Shown: positions 6,920-15,505 of the stretch, piece by piece
Position numbering within the stretch: the first letter of the stretch is position 1
Layout of the letters: each line of letters starts with the position of its first letter
From: an uncultured Microbulbifer sp.
GTDB taxonomy: Bacteria > Pseudomonadota > Gammaproteobacteria > Pseudomonadales > Cellvibrionaceae
Direction of reading: 5' to 3'
DNA: 36,092 nucleotides
Assembly (NCBI RefSeq): GCF_913055755.1
Contig: NZ_CAJXKH010000032.1
Coordinates: 1 to 36,092 of the forward strand
Notes under the pieces: generated by a model
Seen by the model: the letters and a program-made list of their open reading frames with translations, nothing else
The model's database searches: none
Told to the model about the DNA's origin: nothing
Translations under genes and position numbers: made by a program

Positions 6920-8812
6920 ATGCTTCAGTCCATGCGCGACAACCTGAAGGGTACCGCTGCAGTCATCGTTGCAGCTTTTTTCGGATTTATTATGGTCATC
7001 GGTGGGATCGACTTCTTCACCGGTGCCAGTGGCGGTTCTGCCGACAAGGTTGCGGAGGTCAATGGCGAGAAAATCTCCAATGGCGATCTGCAACGCGCGA
7101 TCCAGAATCGCCGCAGCGCGATCGAGAGCCAGTACGGCGATAGCGTGCCCTCTGACCTGTTGACCGACGAACAATTGCGTGCACCGGCCCTGCAACAACT
7201 GGTGAACACTTCGGTCATGCGCCAGGCGGCGCAGGCCAGCGGTATGGTGATGAGTACCGCCGCAGTGGATAAAGAAACCGTGCAGATGCCCGTATTCCAG
7301 ATCAACGGGCAGTTCAATGAACAGATGTACCGCGACGGGTTGCGTCGTATGGGTTACAGCCCTGCCGGATTCCGCCAGCTGCTGGAGCAGGACCTGGTCA
7401 TGCAGCAGTATGCGGGTAGTGTGGCTGACAGCGCATTTACCACGCGCAAGAACGCCGAGCAGATTGTGGAAGTCTCCATGGAAGAGCGCGATTTTGACTA
7501 TGTCACGCTGCCGGTTGCGCCGCTGCTCAACGACATTACCGTGGGCGATGACGAGATCCAGGCCTATTACGAGGAAAATCAGCAGTCATTCCAGCGCCCG
7601 GAGCAGGTTGCGGTGGAATATATCGAGCTGAAGCCGGAATTGTTTGCGGCCAATATCGACATCGCCGAGCAGGACGTGCGTGCGCAGTACGAGCAGGAAG
7701 CGAAGAGCTTCAGCGCCAAACCCCGCCGGCACGCTGCCCATATCCTGATCGAAAACGCGGACGAAGCTGCGGGCCAGGAAAAGGTTGCGGAAGTGCAGTC
7801 AAAGCTGGCCGCTGGCGAGGACTTCTCTGAGCTGGCCAAGCAGTATTCCGACGATATCATTTCCCGCGAAGAGGGTGGTGATGTCGGTTTTACCGGTGGC
7901 GATGTGTTCCCGGAAGAATTTGAGGATGCACTGGCGGCGCTGGAAGTGGGTGCGGTGTCCGCTCCGGTGAAAACCGATGCGGGAACCCATTTCATCAAGC
8001 TGCTGGAGGTTGCAGACGCAGAGGCTCCGTCCTTTGAGGAGCGCAAGGCGGCAATCACCGCACAACTGCGCGGTGCTGTGGCCGAGCGTGAGTTCGTGGA
8101 TGCGCTGAGCCGCCTCGGGGACTTGGCGTACAACGCGGAAACCCTGGCAGAGCCGGCGGAGGCGCTGGGCGTTCAGGTACAGAAATCCCCGCTGTTCTCC
8201 CGCAACGGTGGCCCGGGCATCGCTGCCGACAGCAAGGTTCTCGCTGCCGCATTTGCCCCGGAAGTGCTGGAAGACGGCATGACCTCCGATGTGCTGAACC
8301 TCAATGAGAACCACGCCGTGGTGCTCAAAGTGGTGGAGCACAAGCCCGCAGGCGTTAAAGACCTGGCTGAGGTTCGCGAGCAGATTGTCGATCGCCTGAA
8401 GCGTGACAAGGCCAGCGAGCAATTAATCGCCAAAGCCCGGGAAATCCAGCAGCAGCTGGAAGCTGGCGCGGAGTTTTCAGAAATCGCCAGTAGCGAAGAG
8501 CTGACCCTCGAAACCAGTGACAAAACCCGTCGCGGCGGCTTTGGCGCTCGCGGAGAAGTGGTCAATCACGTGTTTGAGATGTCCGCGCCGAAACCCGGTG
8601 CGGAAGTGGAAGAGCACTTCGCTGCTCGCAATGGCGATCAGGTGGTGGTGCAGTTGCGCGCGGTACGTCCGGGCAAACTGTCTGCACAAAGTGCCGAGCA
8701 GCGCGATGCGCTGATGCAGCAGCTGGCATCCATGCAGGGTTCTGCGGAACTGGCAGCGATGCAGAAGTACCTGAGAAGCAAGGCGGATATCGAGATAGCA
8801 GCCAGCGAATAA
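6920..8812 (+). CDS. ppiD: Peptidylprolyl isomerase / periplasmic chaperone PpiD
   Basis: This is an inner-membrane-anchored periplasmic folding factor that works at the Sec translocon exit. It has 630 residues (E. coli 623). A short cytoplasmic N-terminus (MLQSMRDNLKG) precedes one membrane span at about residues 12-31. A SurA-like N-terminal chaperone domain follows. The parvulin domain lies at about 266-362 (RRHAAHILIENADE, then SREEGGDVGFTGGDVFP, then GTHFIKLLEV). The C-terminal half is helical and acidic. The first residues MLQSMRDN match the family start. Its place after hupB is the standard order. A perfect bidirectional terminator follows. Confidence 0.95.
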   Translation: MLQSMRDNLKGTAAVIVAAFFGFIMVIGGIDFFTGASGGSADKVAEVNGEKISNGDLQRAIQNRRSAIESQYGDSVPSDLLTDEQLRAPALQQLVNTSVMRQAAQASGMVMSTAAVDKETVQMPVFQINGQFNEQMYRDGLRRMGYSPAGFRQLLEQDLVMQQYAGSVADSAFTTRKNAEQIVEVSMEERDFDYVTLPVAPLLNDITVGDDEIQAYYEENQQSFQRPEQVAVEYIELKPELFAANIDIAEQDVRAQYEQEAKSFSAKPRRHAAHILIENADEAAGQEKVAEVQSKLAAGEDFSELAKQYSDDIISREEGGDVGFTGGDVFPEEFEDALAALEVGAVSAPVKTDAGTHFIKLLEVADAEAPSFEERKAAITAQLRGAVAEREFVDALSRLGDLAYNAETLAEPAEALGVQVQKSPLFSRNGGPGIAADSKVLAAAFAPEVLEDGMTSDVLNLNENHAVVLKVVEHKPAGVKDLAEVREQIVDRLKRDKASEQLIAKAREIQQQLEAGAEFSEIASSEELTLETSDKTRRGGFGARGEVVNHVFEMSAPKPGAEVEEHFAARNGDQVVVQLRAVRPGKLSAQSAEQRDALMQQLASMQGSAELAAMQKYLRSKADIEIAASE

Positions 8813-8825
8813 CTGGCCGATCGAG

Positions 8826-8866
8826 AGACATAAAAAAACCGGCGTTTCGCCGGTTTTTTTATGTCT
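8826..8866. terminator. Bidirectional terminator between ppiD and mltD
   Basis: A perfect 19-bp inverted repeat (8826-8844 with 8848-8866, loop TTT) contains seven A on the left and seven T on the right around CCGGCG/CGCCGG. It can end transcription on both strands and sits between the convergent ppiD and mltD genes. Confidence 0.95.
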
Positions 8867-8895
8867 GCGGTTCGAGAATTACCGGCTGCGTAAAA

Positions 8896-10470
8896 TCAGC
8901 CACTCGCGGCACTGTCGACAAACAGGGTCAGTCTCTGGCCCGGCTGCAGATAGGTTTTTTTGTTGATTTTGTTCCAGCGTACGATATCGCTGATATCAAT
9001 GCGGAACTTGCGCGCAATGCGGTACAGGGAGTCCCCGTTGCGCACTCGATAGGAGAGCTTGCGGGTGGTGCGGCTCTGTTGTTCGCTGCTGCTGCCACCG
9101 CTGTTGTACGCGACGAGTTTGCGGCCGGGGCGCAGGGTGTCGCCGGGTGCCATGCTGTTCCAGCTTGCCAGCTCCCGTACCTTGACGTTCATGGTGCGGG
9201 CAATTCCCCAAAGGGTATCGCCGGGGCGCACGGTATAGCTGGTCTTGCGGCCGCTGCCGGAGCTCTGGCGACGGTTCACGCGCTGGTCGATGGCGTAGGC
9301 ATACTCCGCATTCGGCCCGGAGGCGCTGGGAATCAGCAGGGTCTGGCCGGCGCGGATATTGCTGCCGCGGAGTTTGTTGGTTTGCTGGATCGCCGCGATG
9401 GTGGTTTCGTAGCGCCGGGCGATCACAGACAGGGAGTCGCCACGGGCAACCTTGTACCGCTGCCAGGTCACCCGCTGATCGGCGGGCAGTGTGGCCAGCT
9501 TCTCCATAAACTGTTCGCGTTTGTCTGCGGGAATCAGTAGGCGGTGGTTGCCGTTCGGATCCGTGGCCCAGCGGTTATAACCGGGATTCAGCAGGTGGAG
9601 TTCCTTGACCTCAATGCCGGCGAGCTCGGATGCCTGGGCCAGGTCAATCTGGCTGCCCACATTCACCACCGCGTAATAGGGGCTGTTGTCGACGTTGTGC
9701 AGGGGAACCTGGTACTTTTCGGGGTGCGCTACCACTTCCGCCAGTGCCAGCAGCTGCGGTACGTAGCTGCGGGTTTCCCGCGGGAGTTTCAGGTCCCAGA
9801 AGCTGGTGCCCTTGCCGCGGCGTTTGTTGCGTTCGATGGCCCGGCGCACGGTGCCTTCACCGGCATTGTATGCGGCCAGTACGAGTAGCCAGTCGCCGTC
9901 GAATTTAGCTGCCAGGTAGTTGAAGTATTCACTGGCAGCGCGGGTGGATTCCACCACGTCGCGGCGCCCGTCATACCACCAGTTCTGGTGCAGTCCGAAC
10001 GAGCGCCCGGTGGCGGGAATGAACTGCCACATGCCGGAGGCCTGGGCGTGGGAATAGGCAAAGGGATCGTAGGCGCTTTCGACAACCGGCAGCAGGGCGA
10101 ATTCCAGGGGAACATTGGCCTGCTCCAGCTGCTCTGCCACATGGAAGATGTAGCGGCGGGAGCGCTCGGTCACGCGGGACATGTAGCCCTGATTACTGGA
10201 GAAGTAATTCACGTAATCCTGGACTTTGTCACGCTTCAATTCACGTTGCAAAGTGAAGCCGCGGCGCAGTCGCTCCCAGATATCGCTCGGGGGCAGGGCC
10301 GGTTCGGCGGATTGCAGGATATTGCGGCTGATTTCTTCTGACGCCTGGCTGATGCTGGCGTCGATTTCAGTTGCGTCCGATGCAATGCCTGTGTCCGGCG
10401 CAGTTTCCAACTGTGCGCAGGCCCCCACTGCTGCAGCCAGTACTGCAACAGCAAATTTCTTGTAAACCAT
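8896..10470 (-). CDS. mltD: Membrane-bound lytic murein transglycosylase D
   Basis: MltD cleaves the glycan strand of peptidoglycan, leaving 1,6-anhydro ends. The 524-residue protein starts with a lipoprotein signal (MVYKKFAVAVLAAAVGAC) with the lipid-modified Cys18. The SLT family 1 domain has catalytic Glu131 in LLPVVESAYDP, followed by SHAQASGMWQFIPATGR and AAYNAGEGTVRRAI. Three LysM peptidoglycan-binding repeats follow (starting near YKVARGDSLSVIARRY, YTVRPGDTLWGIART and YRVRNGDSLYRIARK), one more than the two in E. coli MltD. It neighbours gloB in the same orientation with 136 bases between them, the conserved gammaproteobacterial order. Confidence 0.95.
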   Translation of the reverse strand: MVYKKFAVAVLAAAVGACAQLETAPDTGIASDATEIDASISQASEEISRNILQSAEPALPPSDIWERLRRGFTLQRELKRDKVQDYVNYFSSNQGYMSRVTERSRRYIFHVAEQLEQANVPLEFALLPVVESAYDPFAYSHAQASGMWQFIPATGRSFGLHQNWWYDGRRDVVESTRAASEYFNYLAAKFDGDWLLVLAAYNAGEGTVRRAIERNKRRGKGTSFWDLKLPRETRSYVPQLLALAEVVAHPEKYQVPLHNVDNSPYYAVVNVGSQIDLAQASELAGIEVKELHLLNPGYNRWATDPNGNHRLLIPADKREQFMEKLATLPADQRVTWQRYKVARGDSLSVIARRYETTIAAIQQTNKLRGSNIRAGQTLLIPSASGPNAEYAYAIDQRVNRRQSSGSGRKTSYTVRPGDTLWGIARTMNVKVRELASWNSMAPGDTLRPGRKLVAYNSGGSSSEQQSRTTRKLSYRVRNGDSLYRIARKFRIDISDIVRWNKINKKTYLQPGQRLTLFVDSAASG

Positions 10471-10606
10471 GCTGGTTGTCCGCGAGTCTGTCGTTATCTT
10501 TCTTCCCGAGCGCTTATATCAATTCGTTTTTCCGAACGCGCTTGAGGTTTGAATTGTAATTGTCTGATTCTAAAGAGCTGACTTGGTTCCGGTCAATGCA
10601 ATTTGG

Positions 10607-11365
10607 TCAAAAATTGTCCTTCCAGTGGCGTAAAGTGGCGAAAATTTCAACAGGTCCTGCATCCTCGGCAGCGCCCCGTTGAATCGCCTGACGGCGGACC
10701 GCCGCCTCGCCGCAACGCAAAAACGGGTTGGTGTCCTGCTCCAGCTGGATGCTGGAGGGCAGGGTGGGCCTACCCTGGTGTCGCAGCTCCTCGGCGGCAG
10801 CCACTCTCGCCCTGATCGCCTCGTTATCCGGTTCCGCCGCCGAAGCGAACTTCAGGTTGGCGAGGGTGTACTCGTGGGCGCAGTACACCCGCGTATCCGG
10901 CGGAAGCTCGGCGAGCTTGCCGAGGGAGCTGTACATTTGTTCCGGGGTACCTTCAAACAATCGCCCGCAACCGGCAGCGAACAGGGTGTCGCCACAGAAT
11001 AGATGGTATTTGCCCGCTTCGCGCAAAATAATGGCAATATGATCCAGGGTATGCCCGGGCACAGAGATTACTGTTGCGCCAACATCCAGTAATGTGAACT
11101 GGTCACCATTCTCCAGGGGGTGGCTGACGCAGTCGATGGATGCGGGGCCAAACACCGGGCATTGGTAGCGCGCCACCAGGTCGGCGACACCTCCGGTGTG
11201 GTCGAAGTGGTGGTGGGTGACGAGAATGCCGGCCAGTTTATTGGCCCCGAGTGCGTCAACCACCGGCGCGGCATCGCCGGGGTCGACCACCCAGTGTTCA
11301 TCATTTCGTTGCAGGTGCCAGATATAGTTATCGCTGAATGCAGGTATCGGGTTGATTGTGATCAT
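10607..11365 (-). CDS. gloB: Hydroxyacylglutathione hydrolase (glyoxalase II)
   Basis: This cytosolic enzyme hydrolyses S-lactoylglutathione to D-lactate and glutathione, the second step of methylglyoxal detoxification. It has 252 residues (E. coli 251). The metallo-beta-lactamase motif THHHFDH gives His51, His53, Asp55 and His56 for the two-metal centre. Further ligands lie in VPGHTLDH, FCGDTLF and CAHEYT. The C-terminal substrate-binding part is complete (TNPFLRC). It is divergent from the methyltransferase gene, with a 141-base shared upstream region. Confidence 0.96.
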   Translation of the reverse strand: MITINPIPAFSDNYIWHLQRNDEHWVVDPGDAAPVVDALGANKLAGILVTHHHFDHTGGVADLVARYQCPVFGPASIDCVSHPLENGDQFTLLDVGATVISVPGHTLDHIAIILREAGKYHLFCGDTLFAAGCGRLFEGTPEQMYSSLGKLAELPPDTRVYCAHEYTLANLKFASAAEPDNEAIRARVAAAEELRHQGRPTLPSSIQLEQDTNPFLRCGEAAVRRQAIQRGAAEDAGPVEIFATLRHWKDNF

Positions 11366-11506
11366 TGATGCTGGCCGCTAACCTAGGGCGAGAAAGTCGT
11401 GAATACGCAACCATAACACAGTGTGCGGGTCCCCAATTGGCTGTGCGGCGCCGAATGCTGCACAGGCGGGCGCCCCGGGTACAGGACGTCATCCCAGAGG
11501 AGAGCT

Positions 11507-12307
11507 ATGGAGCGCAAAGGCTTGTTCGGCCGCCGGCGCGAGGTGTTGCCTTCGTTGGCGCAATCGTATGCAGAGTTGACCGAGTGGTTTTCCAGTGCCC
11601 TGGGGCAGGAGTTGCTTACCCAGCAATTGGCGCTCGCACAGCCACTGGTGGAGCGCCTGTTCGGTTACCACCTGATGCAGGCGGGTGTGGCGCCCCAGGT
11701 CGACTTTGCCGCCTGCAGCCGGATCAATCACCGTTTCCGGCTCAGTCCGTGTTTGGGGGGCGGCGCGGCACAGGTTGAATTCGATCAGTTACCGCTGCCT
11801 TCCGAATCCATTGATGTGGTGATTTTGCACCACCTGCTGGACTTCGCCCCGCACCCGCATCAGGTGCTGCGCGAGGCAGCCCGGGTGTTGATACCCGGTG
11901 GTCACCTGGTGCTGATCGGCTTCAACCCCTTCTCGCTCCTGGGAATGAGCCGTCTGCTGCGCTCGGCTAGCCCCTACCAGCGGGGAAACCAGCTGCGGGC
12001 GGCGCGTATTGCGGACTGGATGCACTTGCTCGACCTGCAGGCGGGAACCGTGGAACGGGGCTTTTTCCGCTGGCCGCTGCAGCACCGCGAGCTGCTGGCC
12101 AAAACCTCCTGGATGGAGCGAATGGGGGCTCGCTGTCACTTACCCTGGGGTGGCTTTTACGTCATTGTCGCGCGCAAGGAAGTGGTGCATATGCGCACCC
12201 TGAAAATCAACTGGGGCAGCGACAAGAAGCCGGTGCTGACTGCGGTGCCCAGCAGTCCTCGCGTTGCCGCCCGGCACAGGCACCACAGGCACCGCCGCGA
12301 CCGCTGA
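11507..12307 (+). CDS. YafS-like SAM-dependent methyltransferase-fold protein
   Basis: This 266-residue protein is in the position of E. coli yafS and of the methyltransferase gene between gloB and rnhA in Pseudomonas. The recognisable part is the class I methyltransferase core from about residue 85 on: LPLPSESIDVVILHHLLDF, then LREAARVLIPGGHLVLIGFNPFS. The glycine-rich SAM loop (motif I) expected before it is not evident; CLGGGAAQ is the only candidate, so SAM binding is uncertain. The C-terminus is basic and histidine-rich (ARHRHHRHRRDR). The start at 11507 is chosen for the GAGGAG at 11497-11502; the frame is open to 11423. The substrate is unknown. Confidence 0.8.
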   Translation: MERKGLFGRRREVLPSLAQSYAELTEWFSSALGQELLTQQLALAQPLVERLFGYHLMQAGVAPQVDFAACSRINHRFRLSPCLGGGAAQVEFDQLPLPSESIDVVILHHLLDFAPHPHQVLREAARVLIPGGHLVLIGFNPFSLLGMSRLLRSASPYQRGNQLRAARIADWMHLLDLQAGTVERGFFRWPLQHRELLAKTSWMERMGARCHLPWGGFYVIVARKEVVHMRTLKINWGSDKKPVLTAVPSSPRVAARHRHHRHRRDR

Positions 12308-12368
12308 GTTACCGCGGGCTCACCTGGCTCCCTTCTGCCCACTCCCTTCTGGTAATATCCGTCGTGGT

Positions 12369-12387
12369 TGCGGCCGTCGGGGCCGCA
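12369..12387 (+). repeat. Stem-loop upstream of rnhA
   Basis: TGCGGCC (12369-12375) pairs perfectly with GGCCGCA (12381-12387) around GTCGG. Downstream is GTATGTCTTTATC, too T-poor for a good terminator. It could weaken read-through from the methyltransferase gene or structure the rnhA leader. Confidence 0.5.
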
Positions 12388-12427
12388 GTATGTCTTTATC
12401 GATTTTCACAAGTTCCAAGAGCCGGAT

Positions 12428-12865
12428 TTGAAACAAGTAACGATCTACACCGATGGCGCCTGCCGGGGCAATCCCGGGCCGGGGGGCTGGGGCGTATTGC
12501 TGATGAGTGGCAGTGCAGAGAAAGAGTTGTGTGGCGGTGAGGCCCTGACCACCAACAATCGTATGGAGTTGATGGCGGCCATCCGCGCCCTGGAGGCTCT
12601 GAAGCAGCACTGTCGTGTGGACCTGCATACGGATTCTCAGTACGTCCGTCAGGGGATTACCGGCTGGATTCACAACTGGAAACGCAATGGTTGGAAAACC
12701 GCGAACAAAAAGCCGGTGAAAAATGCCGACCTGTGGCAGGAACTGGATGCGGCCATCGGCCATCACGAGGTGCACTGGCACTGGGTAAAGGGCCACGCCG
12801 GGGACCCCGGCAATGAGCGCGCCGATGCGCTGGCCAACCGCGGCATAGATGAACTGGGGGAATAA
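12428..12865 (+). CDS. rnhA: Ribonuclease HI
   Basis: This enzyme cuts the RNA strand of RNA-DNA hybrids in the cytoplasm, removing R-loops and primers. It has 145 residues. The four catalytic acids are Asp9 (YTDGAC), Glu47 (NNRMEL), Asp69 (HTDSQY) and Asp133 (NERADALAN), with His123 in VKGHAG, each one lower than in E. coli. The basic protrusion [20 protein letters not shown] is present. No ATG gives the family N-terminus. The TTG at 12428 with AAGAG at 12417-12421 yields [10 protein letters not shown], which aligns exactly with E. coli MLKQVEIFTDG. The frame is open further upstream (12368) without support. dnaQ starts four bases after the stop. Confidence 0.95.
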   Translation: MKQVTIYTDGACRGNPGPGGWGVLLMSGSAEKELCGGEALTTNNRMELMAAIRALEALKQHCRVDLHTDSQYVRQGITGWIHNWKRNGWKTANKKPVKNADLWQELDAAIGHHEVHWHWVKGHAGDPGNERADALANRGIDELGE

Positions 12866-12869
12866 GGTA

Positions 12870-13595
12870 GTGCGTCAGGTAGTTCTGGATACGGAAACCA
12901 CGGGTCTGGACCCCAAGACTGGGCACCGGATTATCGAAATCGGCTGTGTCGAGCTGATCAATCGCAAGCTCACTGGGCGTCATTACCACCAGTACATCAA
13001 TCCCGAGCGGGAGGTGGATGACGGGGCGATTGAAGTCCACGGCATCACCAACGAGTTTCTGGCGGACAAGCCGGTTTTTGCGCAGATCGCCGACGAATTT
13101 ATGGCGTTCTGCGAAGGCGCGGAACTGGTAATTCACAATGCGCCTTTCGATGTGGGCTTTATCAATGCCGAGCTGAAGCGCCTGCGCAGTCCCCGCTGGC
13201 AATCGGTCGCCGCCCACTGCAGTGTGCTGGATACGCTGGCGCTGGCGCGGGAGAAGCACCCGGGGCAGAAAAACAACCTGGACGTGCTGTGTAAACGGTA
13301 TTTTGTCGATAATTCCCAGCGCGACCTCCACGGCGCTCTGCTCGATGCCGAGATTCTTGCGGACGTCTATCTGGTAATGACCGGTGGGCAGACGGATCTG
13401 GCATTGGCGGGGAACGACGGCAGTGGTGATGACGGCGAGGAAAAGCGCGAGCAGCAAGCTGAGGTCGGCTCCATTCGCCGGCTGTCGGCGGATCGGGCGC
13501 CGCTCAACGTGGTGCGCGCTTCTGCGGACGAGCTGGGCGCACATGAGGAAATGCTGGCATTGCTGGAAAAGTCAGCCGGCAAGCACTTCTGGTAA
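12870..13595 (+). CDS. dnaQ: DNA polymerase III epsilon subunit (3'-5' proofreading exonuclease)
   Basis: This is the proofreading subunit of the replicative polymerase, which binds the alpha subunit through its C-terminal tail. The DEDDh exonuclease motifs are visible: Exo I LDTETTG (Asp7, Glu9), Exo II HNAPFDVGF, and Exo III LHGALLDAEILADVY. The C-terminal part (about 180-241) is the alpha-binding region and ends in KSAGKHFW. Two starts are possible. The GTG at 12870 gives MRQVVLDTETTG as in Pseudomonas and has GGGGG nine bases upstream. An ATG at 12849 would add seven residues, overlap rnhA and lacks a ribosome-binding site. rnhA and dnaQ run in the same direction and appear translationally linked. 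Confidence 0.95.
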   Translation: MRQVVLDTETTGLDPKTGHRIIEIGCVELINRKLTGRHYHQYINPEREVDDGAIEVHGITNEFLADKPVFAQIADEFMAFCEGAELVIHNAPFDVGFINAELKRLRSPRWQSVAAHCSVLDTLALAREKHPGQKNNLDVLCKRYFVDNSQRDLHGALLDAEILADVYLVMTGGQTDLALAGNDGSGDDGEEKREQQAEVGSIRRLSADRAPLNVVRASADELGAHEEMLALLEKSAGKHFW

Positions 13596-13626
13596 TCGTG
13601 TCGTGGCGGCGTGCCGTCGGAGAATC

Positions 13627-13654
13627 AAAAAAGGGGCCTATAGGCCCCTTTTTT
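13627..13654. terminator. Bidirectional terminator between dnaQ and nhaB
   Basis: A perfect 28-base palindrome has six A, then GGGGCC, TATA, GGCCCC and six T. It serves the convergent dnaQ and nhaB genes. Confidence 0.95.
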
Positions 13655-13683
13655 AGCTGTTGATGTTTTGTTGACAGAAATTG

Positions 13684-15219
13684 TCAGAGCGCAAAAACAA
13701 CACAGCTGAGCGCGACTACCGTCAGCACAACAGTGTAGGGCAGGGCCATCACCACCATGCGTCCGTAGGAGAGCCTGATCAGGGGCGCCAGCGCAGAAGT
13801 CAGCAGGAACAGGAATGCCGCCTGTCCATTGGGGGTGGCCACGCTTGGCAGGTTGGTGCCGGTGTTGATGGCAATGGCCAGCTTGTCGAAATGCTCCCGG
13901 GTGATGTCGCCCGCCGTCAGTGCGGCCTTGACCTCATTGATATATACGGTGGCAACAAACACGTTGTCACTGATCATCGACAGTATGCCGTTGGCGAGGA
14001 AAAGCATTCCCGGTTGCTGTGCAGGTTCGAGACCCAGAACAAAATGGGTGACCGGCTCAAACAGGTGCTGTTCGTGAATCACCGCAACAATGGCAAAAAA
14101 CACCACCAGCAGGGCGGTAAAGGGCAGCGCTTCCTCGAACGCATGGCCGATGCGGGCTTCCTGTATCACGCCATTGAACGAGGTCAACAGCACGATGACC
14201 ATCAGGCCGATGATGCCCACCTCGGCAACGTGAAACGCCAGGGCCAGCACCAGGAGTACTGCGACAATACCCTGCACCCACAATTCCACGATGTCGCCGC
14301 GGGTGCGCTTGCGTTCCTGTTCCTGAGAAAAGCTCGCCAGTACTTCACGCACGGCGTCCGGCAGTTTGGCGCCGTAACCGAAAAGTCCGGATTTCTCTAG
14401 CAGCACGCAGGTAATCAGGCCGGCAGCAAAAGCGGGCATGGTCACCGGGGCCATATTGACGAAGAACTGGACAAACTCCCAGCCTGCCTTTTCCGCAATC
14501 AACAGGTTCTGTGGCTCCCCCACCAGGGTGCACACGCCGCCCAGTGCGGTACCCACGGCACCGTGCATGATCAGGCTGCGAAGGAAAGCGCGGAACTGAT
14601 CCAGGTCGGAGCGGTGGTATTCCACCACGTGGTCGTCACTGGCGTGGTCGTGCTCGTGGTGTGCCTGCCGGTTGGAGGCCACCTTGTGGTAAACCGCGTA
14701 AAAACCCACCGCAACGCTGATCAGTACTGCGGTTACCGTGAGCGCATCGAGGAAGGCGGACAGGATTGCCGCAACGCCGCAAAACAGCAGGGACAGCGCC
14801 GTTTTCGAACGTACGTTTATCAATAGTTTGGTGAAAACAAACAGCAACAAATTCTTCATGAAGTAGATGCCGGCCACCATGAACATGAGTAGCAGGATCA
14901 CTTCAATGTTGTCTGAAACCTCGTGGTAGACGGATTCGCTGCTGGTCATGCCCAGCAGTACCGCTTCAATCGCCAGCAGGCCACCCGGCTGCAGCGGGTA
15001 GCATTTCAGGGCCATCGCCAGGGTGAAAATAAACTCTCCAATCAGCGCCCAGCCGGTAACAAACGGACCGGCGGTGTAGAGCAGGAGGGGATTGATGATC
15101 AGGAATGCGGCGATGGTGAGCTTGTACCAGTCCGGCGCCTCGCCGAGAAAATTCTCGGAAAATGCGCGGCCGAAGCCACTGCTTGCAGAAGTTGGCATGG
15201 TGTCTTGGTAGGTGTTCAT
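13684..15219 (-). CDS. nhaB: Na+/H+ antiporter NhaB
   Basis: This inner-membrane antiporter exports sodium in exchange for protons. It has 511 residues (E. coli 513). Long stretches match the family closely: [59 protein letters not shown], and near the C-terminus [20 protein letters not shown]. About a dozen hydrophobic segments are visible. A histidine-rich cytoplasmic loop ([16 protein letters not shown]) is odd and could bind metal or sense pH; this is inference. The ATG at 15219 is chosen for AAGGAAG upstream; a GTG at 15255 would only add 12 unlike residues. Antiporters of this kind suit a marine organism. Confidence 0.96.
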   Translation of the reverse strand: MNTYQDTMPTSASSGFGRAFSENFLGEAPDWYKLTIAAFLIINPLLLYTAGPFVTGWALIGEFIFTLAMALKCYPLQPGGLLAIEAVLLGMTSSESVYHEVSDNIEVILLLMFMVAGIYFMKNLLLFVFTKLLINVRSKTALSLLFCGVAAILSAFLDALTVTAVLISVAVGFYAVYHKVASNRQAHHEHDHASDDHVVEYHRSDLDQFRAFLRSLIMHGAVGTALGGVCTLVGEPQNLLIAEKAGWEFVQFFVNMAPVTMPAFAAGLITCVLLEKSGLFGYGAKLPDAVREVLASFSQEQERKRTRGDIVELWVQGIVAVLLVLALAFHVAEVGIIGLMVIVLLTSFNGVIQEARIGHAFEEALPFTALLVVFFAIVAVIHEQHLFEPVTHFVLGLEPAQQPGMLFLANGILSMISDNVFVATVYINEVKAALTAGDITREHFDKLAIAINTGTNLPSVATPNGQAAFLFLLTSALAPLIRLSYGRMVVMALPYTVVLTVVALSCVVFAL

Positions 15220-15290
15220 TATTGGTGACTTCCTTGGGTCTTCGTGAGCGCACACCGGCGGTAGCGTGACGAATCAGCGGAAACGCTACC
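15220..15290 (-). promoter_or_regulatory. Structured leader upstream of nhaB
   Basis: Read on the minus strand, GGTAGCGT (15290-15283) pairs with ACGCTACC (15267-15260) around a 15-base loop. A second small stem (GGTGTG...CAC...ACC, about 15257-15238) follows, then the ribosome-binding site AAGGAAG and the nhaB ATG. The loop of the first hairpin contains TTTCC, which could pair with GGAAG of the ribosome-binding site to make a pseudoknot that hides it. Ion-sensing leaders (Li+/Na+ riboswitch classes) are known before antiporter genes, but a match to a named class cannot be claimed here. Confidence 0.4.
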
Positions 15291-15505
15291 CAGTTCGGCA
15301 GAAAAATTCAATTGGATTTACCAATTTCCCGGTATTGTGGTGACTGCCATCGGTGATTTTGTCGATCAATCGGTAGAAATTCCGCCGAGAAAGCTGGATT
15401 CTTGAGCGGTTTGGTATAAATTGCCCAGTTCCCCTGTGATTCATGTGCTGTACGGATTGCATGACAGGGATTGGATACAAGAGAACAATTGCAGCGGTGT
15501 AGGCA

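Noticed and set aside
13681..14400. Long plus-strand open frame opposite nhaB
   Set aside because: It is the antisense shadow of nhaB; its composition (Gln/His/Arg-rich, no domains) is typical of such shadows.
15310..15326. AATTGG-ATTTA-CCAATT inverted repeat between nhaB and the ChpA-like gene
   Set aside because: Short AT-rich dyad with no clear promoter beside it; no regulator can be named.
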